A stretch of DNA of 46,792 bases from Chloroflexales bacterium. Its GTDB lineage: Bacteria; Chloroflexota; Chloroflexia; Chloroflexales; Chloroflexaceae. Location: positions 1 to 46,792 of the forward strand of contig JAKSDJ010000595.1 in the NCBI GenBank assembly GCA_022360155.1. The letters are read 5' to 3'. The position numbers and the translations under genes were made by a program. This document shows positions 27,147 through 36,475 of this stretch, in pieces. Position 1 is the stretch's first letter. Every line of letters begins with the position of its first letter. A model generated the notes under the pieces. The model was not told the origin of the DNA. It saw nothing but the letters and a program-made list of their open reading frames with translations, and searched no databases.

Positions 27147-28016
27147 ATGTATCTGGATATGATTGTTCAACCAAGGAAAAAGACAACTGCAATAGCCGTA
27201 CTCCGTTGCTGCGGCTTGATCGTATGCTGTGTGCTGGCGTTGGCGTGGATCAACCCAGCGTATGCCCAAGAATCGAGTCCAGATCCGTTGACAGATGTTG
27301 GCTTTGATCAGCGGCTAGATACACAAGTGCCGCTTGGTCTGCAGTTTGTCAATGAAGATGGACAGTCGGTTGAATTGCGGCAGTATTTTGGGACGAAGCC
27401 GGTTATTCTCGTATTGGGCTACTACGAGTGCCCTATGCTCTGCTCGATTGTGCGCGACGGACTTGTAACCAGTCTCAAACAGGTTGACTTTGATGTCGGC
27501 AAGGAATTCGAGGTTGTTTACGTCAGCATTGATCCGCAAGAGACGCCAATGATTGCGGCTGCTCAAAAGACCGCCTTGCTTGCCGAATACAATCGTCCAG
27601 GCGCCGAAGATGGCTGGCACTTGCTGGTTGGCAACCAAGAATCCATCGAGCAGTTGGCGCACACGGTCGGGTTCCGGTACGTGTATGATGAAGCGATTGA
27701 TCAGTATGCTCATCCCAGCGGTATTGTCGTCCTGACGCCTCAGGGCCGGGTTGCGCGCTATTTCTATGGCATCGAATACGAACCACGCGATCTCCGCTTC
27801 GGTCTGATGGACGCTTCAGCTGACAAAATCGGCGCGCCGGTCGATCAACTCCTGTTACTCTGCTATCACTACGACCCCGCCACAGGTCAGTATAGCGGGA
27901 TCATTACGAATGTCACGCAGTTGGCCGGTATCGTGACGGTGCTTACGATCGTCGCTGCCATTGCGACATTGACCCGTCGGACTCAACCCGGAGGAACGCA
28001 ACACTTGCCTTCCTAA
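27147..28016 (+). CDS. SCO1/SenC-type copper chaperone
   Basis: 289 aa; ATG 27159 is an alternative start and neither has a strong ribosome-binding site. A signal peptide (ending PAYAQ) leads to a thioredoxin-fold domain. The copper-binding CPMLC (in YYECPMLCSI) and the distal His in QYAHPSGIVVL are the three ligands expected for SCO. A C-terminal membrane helix (about 254-274) anchors it at the outer membrane face. SCO proteins deliver copper to the CuA centre of cytochrome oxidase subunit II, encoded next in the cluster. Confidence 0.9.
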   Translation: MYLDMIVQPRKKTTAIAVLRCCGLIVCCVLALAWINPAYAQESSPDPLTDVGFDQRLDTQVPLGLQFVNEDGQSVELRQYFGTKPVILVLGYYECPMLCSIVRDGLVTSLKQVDFDVGKEFEVVYVSIDPQETPMIAAAQKTALLAEYNRPGAEDGWHLLVGNQESIEQLAHTVGFRYVYDEAIDQYAHPSGIVVLTPQGRVARYFYGIEYEPRDLRFGLMDASADKIGAPVDQLLLLCYHYDPATGQYSGIITNVTQLAGIVTVLTIVAAIATLTRRTQPGGTQHLPS

Positions 28017-28392
28017 GATCATGTTGTTCCGGAGGCTTGGGGTGAGGAGATCCGTTCTGGAATTGTTCGCGCCCCAACAGTACGGTGGATCTAGACCTTG
28101 TCTGTATTCGTGAAAATATTCTTGGCATTCATTACTCGTTACGCGCCGCTCGTCATCTGCAATTGTACGGATATGGCTTGGCGCATAGAACCCGATCATT
28201 ATCGCCTTGAGATCGTCGCAATCAGGTGCGCGAGAGCGCCACAATGATGCTTTGACGAAGGTTCAAGGGTGCAATACGGTGTTGTGAGCATGATTTCATG
28301 AACCCCTAACGTTTAACTTTGGTTTGCCAAGACTGTATTGGCCCTATGCCGACCGTGAACTTTTGCCTTAGCGTACTAGAGACGAAGAGCCT
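28017..28392. other. Intergenic region between sco and coxB
   Basis: About 375 bases with no gene. A minus-strand frame of 129 codons (27855-28244) overlaps sco and looks like a shadow. The gap may hold a separate promoter for the oxidase genes. Confidence 0.4.
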
Positions 28393-29379
28393 ATGTGGGA
28401 TTTTCCGTTTTTTCCTGAACAAGCCTCGACATTTGCCCAACGTGTTGACCTGCTCTACTTCGTGTTGGTTGGATTGAGCTTGCTGTTTGCCGGCATCCTG
28501 CCCTTCGTGATGCTTTACTTGATCGTGAAGTATCATCGCAGTATGAAGGCCAACCGCCAGAATCCGGTCAATAGCAGTCTCTCTCTGGAATTGACCTGGT
28601 CGATTATTCCCTTGGTGCTGGCCCTAGTAGTCTTCTTTTGGAGCGCTTGGCTGTACCTGGATATGACCCGCCCGCCACCCGATACGCTCGAAGTCTATGT
28701 CATTGGCAAGCAGTGGATGTGGCATGCTCAGCACCCTAGCGGTAAACGTGAGAACAACGAGTTGCACGTGCCGGTTGGTCAGCCGGTCAAGTTGATCATG
28801 ACTTCGCAGGACGTGATCCATAGCTTTTACATACCGGCTTTCCGTGTTAAGCAGGACGTTGTTCCTGGGCGTTATACCGTCATGTGGTTCGAAGCGACCA
28901 AGGAGGGTGAATATCACCTCTTCTGCGCTGAGTACTGTGGCACCGAACACTCGCGGATGGTTGGCCGGGTGGTAGCGATGAGCCTGGCTGATTATCAGCG
29001 CTGGTTAACCGCGGAGACCGACGTGATTGGTCCGGCGGCGGCTGGGCAAGATACGCCTGTCCAACTCGAACCGATGGCGCTTGCTGGGCAACAAATCTTC
29101 GCGCAGCAAGGTTGCGCCAGTTGCCACCGCCTCGAAACGAATGTACGCGCCCCCGTGCTGGAAAAATTGTATGGCTCGACGGTGCGTCTGGATACGGGTG
29201 AAACCTTTATCGCAGACGAGAACTATATCCGCCAGTCGATCCTTGATCCTGCTTCACAGGTTGTGGCCGGCTTCGAGCCGATTATGCCAACCTATGAAGA
29301 TCAACTGACGGAAGATCAGTTGCTCCAACTGATCGCCTATATCAAGGCCATCGGCAATCCAGATGGATCAACGCCATAA
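28393..29379 (+). CDS. coxB: Cytochrome c oxidase subunit II, caa3 type
   Basis: 328 aa. Two N-terminal membrane helices (about 21-47 and 68-88) are followed by the CuA domain. CuA ligands are complete: H143, C178, E180, C182, H186, M189 (FCAEYCGTEHSRM). A fused cytochrome c domain sits at the C-terminus with CASCH (241-245) and a likely Met ligand in EPIMPTYEDQL. The fusion makes this a caa3-type oxidase, which takes electrons from the complex III module through its own heme c. There is no signal peptide apart from the first helix. coxA follows within about 70 bases. Confidence 0.93.
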   Translation: MWDFPFFPEQASTFAQRVDLLYFVLVGLSLLFAGILPFVMLYLIVKYHRSMKANRQNPVNSSLSLELTWSIIPLVLALVVFFWSAWLYLDMTRPPPDTLEVYVIGKQWMWHAQHPSGKRENNELHVPVGQPVKLIMTSQDVIHSFYIPAFRVKQDVVPGRYTVMWFEATKEGEYHLFCAEYCGTEHSRMVGRVVAMSLADYQRWLTAETDVIGPAAAGQDTPVQLEPMALAGQQIFAQQGCASCHRLETNVRAPVLEKLYGSTVRLDTGETFIADENYIRQSILDPASQVVAGFEPIMPTYEDQLTEDQLLQLIAYIKAIGNPDGSTP

Positions 29380-29449
29380 CATCCTGCTGATGTGCGCCGC
29401 CTAGATGTATTACACTAGTACTATCGGGAAATACCTACGGGAAATACTT

Positions 29450-31111
29450 ATGAGCACAGTACCTGTCGTTAGACCACGGAAGTATTATCAGAATGTCGAC
29501 TACAGCCTCTGGCCGTGGTTACGGTCGTGGCTTTTCACGCTGGACCACAAACGAATTGCGATCCTGTACCTGATCACCATCAACATCTTCTTCTTGCTTG
29601 GTGGTGCAGCCGCTACCTTTCTGCGCATCGAGCTGGTCACCCCACAGGCCGATGTGATGAGCTCGGACGGCTACAACAAGATGTTCACCATGCACGGCGT
29701 GATCATGGTTTTCTTCTTCTTGATCCCGTCCATTCCTGCCGTGTTGGGGAACTTCCTTATCCCGATTATGATCGGGGCGAAGGATCTGGCTTTCCCCAGG
29801 CTGAACCTGATGAGCTGGTATGTCTTCGTCATCGGCGGGATCTTTGCACTGCTCGCGGCAGCCCTGGGCGGCGTTGATACGGGGTGGACCTTCTATACGC
29901 CCTATAGTAGCACCTATGCCAACTCGCAAGTTGTCTTAACTGTAGTCGGCGTCTTTATTATGGGCTTCTCGTCTATTCTAACCGCGGTCAACTTCATTGC
30001 GTCGATTCATAAAATGCGTGCGCCTGGCCTGACCTGGATGCGCTTGCCGCTCTTCATCTGGGCGCAGTATGCGACGAGTATCATCCAAATCCTGGGCACC
30101 CCGGTGTTGAGCATCACTATCGTGCTGGTCGGTGTGGAGCGGCTGTTGGGCGTCGGGATCTTCGACCCGGCCTTGGGCGGCGACCCGCTCTTGTTCCAGC
30201 ACCTGTTCTGGTTCTACTCCCATCCGGCGGTCTACATTATGATCCTTCCCTCGATGGGTATTATTAGTGAGCTGATCTCGTGTTTCTCACGCAAGCGTGT
30301 GTTTGGCTACGAGTTTATCGCTTTTTCCAGTATCGCCATCGCCGTCATTGGCTTCCTGGTCTGGGGCCACCACATGTTCGTTAGCAGCCAGTCTGCATAT
30401 GCCGGTCTCGTTTTCTCGTTCCTTACCTACCTGGTGGCAATACCTTCAGCGATTAAGGTCTTCAACTGGACAGCAACGCTCTATAAAGGATCGATCTCCT
30501 ATAGCACGCCAATGCTCTACGCGCTTGGGTTTATCGGTCTCTTCGTGATTGGCGGCCTGACCGGCTTGTTCCTGGCCTCGACTGCGATCGATGTGCATGT
30601 AACCGACACCTACTTTGTTGTGGCCCACTTCCACTACATTATGGTTGGCGGCGCGTTGATGGCGTATCTGGGCGGCATGCACTTCTGGTGGCCGAAGATC
30701 ACGGGGCGGCTCTATTCGGAGGTGTGGGGGCGCTTGTCGGCGATACTGATCTTCGCCGGCTTCAACCTGACCTTCTTCCCGCAGTTCATTATGGGCTACC
30801 TGGGTATGCCGCGCCGCTATCATGTCTACCCGCCTGAATTCCAGGTGTTCCATGTTCTCTCCACAGCAGGATCGTCTATTCTCGCTCTTGGCTATATCTT
30901 GCCGCTGGTCTATTTGCTGCTATCGCTGCGCTATGGCCCGAAGGCTGGCCCGAATCCCTGGAGCGCGGCCGGGCTCGAGTGGCAAACCAGTTCGCCACCG
31001 CCGACCGAGAATTTTGCGACGCCGCCGATTGTGACGCAAGAAGCATATGCATATTCACCGGAGGAACCTGAACGTGACGCAGCATCATTCCGCCCTGGCT
31101 CACCAATTTGA
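29450..31111 (+). CDS. coxA: Cytochrome c oxidase subunit I
   Basis: 553 aa from ATG 29450; a start at 29405 is possible but has no ribosome-binding site. About twelve membrane helices. Landmarks: low-spin heme His in TMHGVIM; CuB His and the cross-linking pair in FYSHPAVY; the HH of WGHHMF; and heme ligands in [11 protein letters not shown]. Helix VI has YS in place of the usual Glu (FYSHPAVY rather than GHPEVY), the mark of A2-type heme-copper oxidases. It reduces O2 to water and pumps protons. Its end overlaps coxC by 38 bases. Confidence 0.93.
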   Translation: MSTVPVVRPRKYYQNVDYSLWPWLRSWLFTLDHKRIAILYLITINIFFLLGGAAATFLRIELVTPQADVMSSDGYNKMFTMHGVIMVFFFLIPSIPAVLGNFLIPIMIGAKDLAFPRLNLMSWYVFVIGGIFALLAAALGGVDTGWTFYTPYSSTYANSQVVLTVVGVFIMGFSSILTAVNFIASIHKMRAPGLTWMRLPLFIWAQYATSIIQILGTPVLSITIVLVGVERLLGVGIFDPALGGDPLLFQHLFWFYSHPAVYIMILPSMGIISELISCFSRKRVFGYEFIAFSSIAIAVIGFLVWGHHMFVSSQSAYAGLVFSFLTYLVAIPSAIKVFNWTATLYKGSISYSTPMLYALGFIGLFVIGGLTGLFLASTAIDVHVTDTYFVVAHFHYIMVGGALMAYLGGMHFWWPKITGRLYSEVWGRLSAILIFAGFNLTFFPQFIMGYLGMPRRYHVYPPEFQVFHVLSTAGSSILALGYILPLVYLLLSLRYGPKAGPNPWSAAGLEWQTSSPPPTENFATPPIVTQEAYAYSPEEPERDAASFRPGSPI

Positions 31112-31853
31112 TACGCTTGAACAGCAAAAGGAGTCGGCTACGCTGGGCATGTGGTCGTTCCTGGCAACGGAGATCATGCTTTTTGGCGGGATCTTTATGG
31201 CCTACTTCGCCTACCGGTGGGCTTATCCCGAAGTATTCGTCGAAGGCAGCCATCACCTGGATATGGTTCTGGGCACGATTAACACCGTCGTGCTGCTCTG
31301 TAGCAGCCTGACGGTCGCTCTGGCAGTGAATGCCGCCGAGGGGGGCCGGCGGATGACCGTGGTTTGGCTATTGCTGGTCACGATCGTGCTGGGGCTGGCC
31401 TTCTTGGGGATCAAAGGGGTTGAGTACTATGCCAAGTTTTCGTACTGCCTAGCTCCGGCGAGCCATGAGTGCTTGGTGCCGGGCCGCTGGTTCCACTTCC
31501 CGGAAGAAGGGGCTGCTGCAGGCGCGTATGGCGCCTCGGAGGCGGGTGTGCATGGTGAGGCGGAGGCGGGCGCGCACGGCGCAGAAGCTACGCGAGTGGA
31601 AGAAACGTCAATAACGACTTCTACGGCGAGCCGCCCCCACCAACTCTTCTTCTTGCTCTACTTCATCGCCACCGGGCTGCACGCAGTCCATATGGTGATT
31701 GGGATTAGTGTGATTGGGGTCATTGCTTGGCTGGCCTGGATTGGGCGTTTCTCGAAGGAATATTATAATCCGGTAGAAATTGGCGGCCTGTATTGGCACT
31801 TGGTCGATATTGTCTGGGTCTTTCTCTTCCCGTTGTTCTACCTGATTCACTGA
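31074..31853 (+). CDS. coxC: Cytochrome c oxidase subunit III
   Basis: 259 aa. GTG 31074 is the best start because GGAGG (31060-31064) lies nine bases upstream; the open frame reaches back to ATG 31047. It overlaps the end of coxA by 38 bases, suggesting translational coupling. Membrane helices include the region after [18 protein letters not shown] and the C-terminal [20 protein letters not shown] signature. Between helices a 35-residue insert rich in Gly, Ala, Glu and His ([17 protein letters not shown]...) is unusual. The subunit stabilises the CuB/heme centre and proton uptake. Confidence 0.92.
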   Translation: MTQHHSALAHQFDTLEQQKESATLGMWSFLATEIMLFGGIFMAYFAYRWAYPEVFVEGSHHLDMVLGTINTVVLLCSSLTVALAVNAAEGGRRMTVVWLLLVTIVLGLAFLGIKGVEYYAKFSYCLAPASHECLVPGRWFHFPEEGAAAGAYGASEAGVHGEAEAGAHGAEATRVEETSITTSTASRPHQLFFLLYFIATGLHAVHMVIGISVIGVIAWLAWIGRFSKEYYNPVEIGGLYWHLVDIVWVFLFPLFYLIH

Positions 31854-31863
31854 TAGGACACTG

Positions 31864-32202
31864 ATGATCGAGCATCATAAAATCTCAAAGCGAACCTACT
31901 ATCTGATCTTTGCGGCGTTGCTGGTGTTGATGGTCATGACGGTGGCTGCGCGCTTCGTCAATTTCGGGGCAACGGTAAATGTGCTGATCGCGCTGACGAT
32001 TGCGATTGCGAAGACGGTATTGATCGTGCTCTATTTTATGCACGTGCGCTTCAACAGCCGGCTTGTTCAGGTCTTTGTCGGGGCGGCATTTCTCTGGTTA
32101 ATCATCCTTTTTGTGCTCACGATGGGTGACTATGTTGTCCGTGACTGGCCACCTGCATTGGAAGGACCGCTGTCGATGCTGCCGGCTTTTCTACAGCTAT
32201 GA
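31864..32202 (+). CDS. coxD: Cytochrome c oxidase subunit IV
   Basis: 112 aa, ATG 31864 ten bases after the coxC stop. Three membrane helices (about 11-33, 38-60, 69-90). The signature is the helix KTVLIVLYFMHVRFNSRLV, typical of the small prokaryotic COX4/CyoD-like subunit. It assists assembly of subunits I and III. It ends the cluster; a hairpin follows at 32225-32254. Confidence 0.88.
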   Translation: MIEHHKISKRTYYLIFAALLVLMVMTVAARFVNFGATVNVLIALTIAIAKTVLIVLYFMHVRFNSRLVQVFVGAAFLWLIILFVLTMGDYVVRDWPPALEGPLSMLPAFLQL

Positions 32203-32224
32203 GGCGACGGGCATCACTGTGCAA

Positions 32225-32254
32225 GTAGTGGGCGCTTTGCGAAGCGCTCACTAC
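32225..32254. terminator. Hairpin between convergent genes, possible terminator
   Basis: GTAGTGGGCGCTT (32225-32237) pairs with AAGCGCTCACTAC (32242-32254) around a TGCG loop, with one G.U pair. It lies 23 bases after the coxD stop and 39 bases beyond the end of the convergent glycosyltransferase gene. No T run follows on either strand, so termination is likely but not certain. Confidence 0.5.
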
Positions 32255-32292
32255 CTCGTCACACTTCGTCGTCTCCTTACCTCTTCAGCTCC

Positions 32293-33402
32293 TCAATTCC
32301 TCATCACAGCTTCATACACCTGGTCGATACGCTCAACCATTCGCGTGTGGCTAAACTCCTGTCGGGCGCGTGACTGCCCGGCCAAGCCCATCCGTCGCGC
32401 GAGTTCAGGGTTTGCCAGTAATACCTGTATCGCCTGTGCCAGTGCCGCCGAATCGGCTGGCGGCACAACGAAGCCGGTGACGCCATGTTGGGTGACATAG
32501 CTTGTCCCGGTGCCTAGTTCGGTGCAGACAATCGGCAACGCTGCCGCCTGAGCCTCGATTTGCACAATCCCAAACGCTTCGCTGCGCTCGATCGAAGGCA
32601 ACACAAATAGATCCGCCGCATGGAAAAACGCCGCAAGATGACGCTCCTGCTGGCCCAGAAAATGAAGGCGATCGGCTACGCCAGCCGCGTGGGCGCAAGC
32701 CTCGAGATCGGCCCGGTATGTCGTCGCCTCGCCGCCGATCAAGAGCGCGTGACCTGGTGTCTGGGCCATCGCCTGGATCAGATAGGTAAGGCCTTTGTAG
32801 TAACGAAACCGCCCGACGAAGAGGATCAGCGGGCTGCCGAATCGCGCACGGATCTGGGCAACGTCTGCTGGATCTGCCGTGGCGAAGGCGGCTAGCTCGA
32901 TACCCAGCGGCACAACGCTGCATTTCGCGGCATGCCGCGAGAGGAATGGTGAGGTAGTGATGTAGCGCGGGCTGGTGGCAATGATCCGCTTGGCGCGAGC
33001 TAGCGCTGCCCAGAGTAATGGTGCGTAGAAGTGGAGCAGACGTTTCTGGCGTACAATGTCACTGTGGTAGCTGATGACCAGTTGCCCGCGTCGGCCAAAC
33101 AGCCGCTGGGCGACATCGCCGAGAGGATAAGGAAAATGTAAATGGATGATATCCGGCTGCTGTCGCGCCAAGTGCAGCAGCAACTCAACACTCAAGGGTG
33201 TGGAAGCAACGGTAGTGAGGCGCCCTGCAAAAATCACACGCACGCCATTGATGGTCTCGATCCGCGTGTGCCGGCTCGCATTTGTCACCAGGACGCTGAC
33301 CTGATGGCCATGGGCTGCCTGCGTTTCGGCCAAAAGTTTCAGATGGTTCTCGATGCCGCCCAGGATGGGGTAGTAATCTTTATAGATGTGTAGAATATGC
33401 AT
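32293..33402 (-). CDS. Glycosyltransferase family 4
   Basis: 369 aa. ATG at 33400-33402 gives the canonical start MHILHIYKDYYPILGGIENH; a longer frame to 33453 has no support. The protein has the two Rossmann domains of GT-B enzymes. The N-terminal Gly-rich loop (LGGIENHL) is seen. The C-terminal donor-binding E-x7-E motif is EAFGIVQIE, with LFVGRFRYYKGLTYLIQA before it. It transfers a sugar from a nucleotide or phosphoprenol donor with retention. Acceptor and donor are unknown, but relatives act in lipid glycosylation or exopolysaccharide assembly. It is convergent to coxD and divergent from carA. Confidence 0.92.
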   Translation of the reverse strand: MHILHIYKDYYPILGGIENHLKLLAETQAAHGHQVSVLVTNASRHTRIETINGVRVIFAGRLTTVASTPLSVELLLHLARQQPDIIHLHFPYPLGDVAQRLFGRRGQLVISYHSDIVRQKRLLHFYAPLLWAALARAKRIIATSPRYITTSPFLSRHAAKCSVVPLGIELAAFATADPADVAQIRARFGSPLILFVGRFRYYKGLTYLIQAMAQTPGHALLIGGEATTYRADLEACAHAAGVADRLHFLGQQERHLAAFFHAADLFVLPSIERSEAFGIVQIEAQAAALPIVCTELGTGTSYVTQHGVTGFVVPPADSAALAQAIQVLLANPELARRMGLAGQSRARQEFSHTRMVERIDQVYEAVMRN

Positions 33403-33653
33403 AGCTTGAGTGAATATAATGCGCAGCAAGCGCAGCTTGGTTGCACATAGCACGAATAGCTCCGTCGCTGGTATTATAGCTTGTTCGGCGACAATCCGTC
33501 ATTCTATGCTACAATAGTGCGCTGCCTGCGGTCCACTGTATCGTCAAATAAGCGCTTGGAGCCTGGCGATTGTGGTAGGTTGCGGTTTGGCGGCAATATA
33601 AGGTAACACGGTGTCGATGTTTGACCGTGGTCACATATAATGAAGGCAACGAA

Positions 33654-34823
33654 GTGAACGCGATTCTTGTACTCGAAGATGGACGCAGCTTTCCTGGCCG
33701 CTCGTTTGGCGCAAGCGGAGAGCGCCTAGGCGAGGTGGTCTTCAATACTGGCATGACCGGGTATCAAGAAATCCTGACCGATCCGTCCTATTGCGGTCAA
33801 CTGGTGGTCATGACAGCGTCGCATATTGGGAACACTGGCGTCAATGATTTCGACCCCGAGTCGCTTCGGCCGCAGGTGTCAGGATTTATTGTACGCTCCT
33901 ATAGCGAAGACTATAGTTCGTGGCGGGCGCGGGCCAGCCTGAGCCAGGCGCTCCGCGAGCACAACATCGTCGCGATCAGCGAGGTGGACACCCGCGCGTT
34001 GACGCGGCACATTCGCTCTGTTGGAGCCATGCGGGGCGTTATTACGACCGGAGAGGGTGAATCGATTGAGCAGCTTGTGACCAAGGCGCGCGCTGCCCCA
34101 TCGATGGAGGGTCTGGACCTCACCCGCGTGGTCACTTGCGCAGAGCCGTATCACTGGACTGCGAATAGCGATGAATTCACTCCCCAACCAAGAGATTGGA
34201 ATCTAGGGGGACGAGCTGTCGTGCATGCGCATGACCAGTCGTCAACTGGCCAGTTCCATGTGCTTGCCTACGACTTTGGAGTGAAACGCACTAGCCTGCG
34301 TCGCCTCGCCGACCGGGGCTGCCGGATTACCGTTGTGCCGGCGACGACATCGGCTGAGGAGGCGCTGGCGCTTCAACCCGACGGAATCTACTATTCCAAT
34401 GGCCCCGGCGATCCGGCAGCCGCAAGCTATGCGGTGGCGACATTGCGCGCTTTGCTGGGGCGTGTACCGATCTTTGGCATCTGTCTTGGGCACCAGTTGA
34501 TGGGCCTGGCGATGGGCGGACGTACCTTCAAGCTGCCTTTTGGCCATCATAGCAACAACCACCCGGTGCGTCATTTGCCCAGCGGGCGAGTGGAAATCAC
34601 TTCGCAGAATCACGGCTTTGCGGTAGACCCCGATAGCTTGCCGTCTGATGTGGAGATTACCCATATCAATCTGAACGACCAAACGGTCGAGGGATTACAC
34701 CATCGCACCTTAGCTGCGTTCAGTGTGCAGTATCATCCCGAAGCCGGCCCAGGGCCGCACGATGCGAGCTATCTGTTCGATGAGTTTGTCCAGATGATGA
34801 TGAAGGCGCAACGTGCTGCATGA
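33654..34823 (+). CDS. carA: Carbamoyl-phosphate synthase small subunit
   Basis: 389 aa. GTG 33654 is the likely start because GAAGG lies seven bases upstream and the protein then begins MNAILVLEDG; the open frame reaches back to TTG 33621. It hydrolyses glutamine and delivers ammonia to CarB for arginine and pyrimidine synthesis. The N-terminal domain has GEVVFNTGMTGYQEILTDPSY. The class I amidotransferase domain has GICLGHQ with nucleophile C277 and the catalytic pair H361/E363 in YHPEAGPGPHD. carB is not in the window and must be elsewhere. Confidence 0.95.
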   Translation: MNAILVLEDGRSFPGRSFGASGERLGEVVFNTGMTGYQEILTDPSYCGQLVVMTASHIGNTGVNDFDPESLRPQVSGFIVRSYSEDYSSWRARASLSQALREHNIVAISEVDTRALTRHIRSVGAMRGVITTGEGESIEQLVTKARAAPSMEGLDLTRVVTCAEPYHWTANSDEFTPQPRDWNLGGRAVVHAHDQSSTGQFHVLAYDFGVKRTSLRRLADRGCRITVVPATTSAEEALALQPDGIYYSNGPGDPAAASYAVATLRALLGRVPIFGICLGHQLMGLAMGGRTFKLPFGHHSNNHPVRHLPSGRVEITSQNHGFAVDPDSLPSDVEITHINLNDQTVEGLHHRTLAAFSVQYHPEAGPGPHDASYLFDEFVQMMMKAQRAA

Positions 34824-34972
34824 CGCTAGTGCCGAGTGATATCGGATATAATGCGGTGATGGGGATGGGTCTTCGCTGTATCCTGTTCAGCCACAAGCGA
34901 CAGCGACCTTGAACCAAGCCTATAAACCTTGCTCGAACAGAGAGTGCCAAGCAAACTAACACGACATTGCAG

Positions 34973-35836
34973 ATGAACGACGAATCGCTGGAATCGACAC
35001 CTGCCCCCGATCCGCGCAATAAGCTCAACGATCTGACCGGGCGAGAATGGCTCTATGCGCTGCGCTCAGTGATTACGACACGCTATCCGACCAGCGGCGC
35101 CGAGTCTTACGCCCATGAATTGCGTCGCATCCACCCCTCGCCCAAACCACCGCAACTGCTGGCCGAGTTAGTCCGCTTCTTTACGAAGACCGGCGGTCAT
35201 GTGCTCGATCCTTTTGCCGGTGTCGGCGGTACGTTGCTTGCCTGTGCGCTCGAAGGCCGTACGGCTGTCGGCGTCGATTTGGCACAGCGCTACGCCGATT
35301 GCTATGCGGAGGTCTGCACAACATTGGATCTTCCGCGTTTGCCCTTTGTCGTTGGTGATGCGCGCCGCCTGACCGAATATCCCGAAGTCACGGCGCGGCT
35401 CTTCGACCTAATCCTCACCGATCCGCCGTATGCACAGATGCAGGCGAAAGAGAAAACCGGCGAACATAAGAAGCGGGGGCGCAGTGCGGCAACGCCGTTT
35501 ACCGATTTTGACGCCGATTTAGGCAATCTCGACTATTGGGATTTCCTGCGTGAGCTCCGTGCGGTTCTGGTGCAAGCGCTGGGTTTGCTCAAGCCGTACG
35601 GTCATCTTGTGCTCTTCACCAAAGATTTGCAACCTACGCCCGCCCACCATAATATGCTCCACGCCGACATTGTGCAGGAGTTGCGCAACGTCGCAGGGCT
35701 AACCTTCCGTGGTTATCGCATCTGGCACGATCAGAGCCAGAATCTCTACCCCTTTGGGTATCCCTTCGCTTTTGTCTCCAACCAGGTTCACCAGTTTATT
35801 CTTATCTTTCGCTGGACGCCAACAGAAGGCGAGTGA
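34973..35836 (+). CDS. DNA adenine/cytosine methyltransferase, orphan
   Basis: 287 aa from ATG 34973; an in-frame TTG six bases earlier is unlikely. It transfers a methyl group from S-adenosylmethionine to the amino group of A or C (or possibly to RNA). The AdoMet loop DPFAGVGGT (79-87) precedes the catalytic DPPYAQM (150-156). This order is opposite to the common beta-class enzymes, so it is a permuted form, or a relative of RNA methylases of the DPPY type. No restriction gene or specificity subunit is adjacent, which fits an orphan regulatory or protective methylase. The target recognition region is not recognisable. Confidence 0.8.
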   Translation: MNDESLESTPAPDPRNKLNDLTGREWLYALRSVITTRYPTSGAESYAHELRRIHPSPKPPQLLAELVRFFTKTGGHVLDPFAGVGGTLLACALEGRTAVGVDLAQRYADCYAEVCTTLDLPRLPFVVGDARRLTEYPEVTARLFDLILTDPPYAQMQAKEKTGEHKKRGRSAATPFTDFDADLGNLDYWDFLRELRAVLVQALGLLKPYGHLVLFTKDLQPTPAHHNMLHADIVQELRNVAGLTFRGYRIWHDQSQNLYPFGYPFAFVSNQVHQFILIFRWTPTEGE

Positions 35837-36475
35837 GCCGCGTATGTCGCGTGTTGCGCAGGATGGCGCTGTGGCGGAAATGAGAAGACGAAGCGGCGGC
35901 GACCGTTTAAAGCGCACAGTGAGCCGCAAGTCTAACGCAGGTTGCCATGTAGTACGGCCCCCGCATATGCGATCAGAGCCCTCGTGAACGCACTCTTTAA
36001 GACTATAGTAACTAATGAACAGAATGTTATTCCTCCCTTTTCTGGGGGCTTTTTGGTAGGCAAACATGTATAGTACGTCCTTATCTTTGCAGTGGGGTGA
36101 ATGCAAGCTTACATCACTACAGTGCGGCGCAAATTGGTGTCGCAATACCGCTTCCCTATGCGCTTCGTACAGCACGAGGCTGCCATTTGTACTTTTTGTA
36201 ATTTTCCCGTCATCTTTGTCATTCCGCCTGACAGCTCTCTTTGATATAACCAGAACTAGCTGACAAGATAAATTCTTAAATTTTTGTTAAAAAGATCACA
36301 GGAGGTCATTTGCGCAGCGCCGTTCACAGCGGTAACACTGTTATCGTATCGGACACAGTTGATTGGAATGCAGCAAAACGTCCCACGTTGACGATATGGC
36401 TTGGAAAACGAGCCGTCGTCATGGATGCTGCAACACCCGTACCCGCAAGCTGCTTATATTCTTGAGGAGGCCGCT
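35837..36475. other. Intergenic region with a possible leader ORF
   Basis: About 640 bases. The first half shows no gene. AT-rich DNA lies at about 36240-36300 and is a likely promoter. CAGGAGGT near 36300 is followed by a possible 51-codon frame from TTG 36310 whose TGA (36463-36465) overlaps the next gene's ribosome-binding site. Confidence 0.4.
36310..36465 (+). CDS. Possible 51-aa leader ORF
   Basis: A near-perfect ribosome-binding sequence (AGGAGG) is followed four bases later by TTG, and the frame stays open for 51 codons, ending inside the GAGGAGG of the exported protein gene. The product has no recognised motif. The strong site argues for translation; the short spacing and TTG start argue against it. 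Confidence 0.2.
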   Translation: MRSAVHSGNTVIVSDTVDWNAAKRPTLTIWLGKRAVVMDAATPVPASCLYS

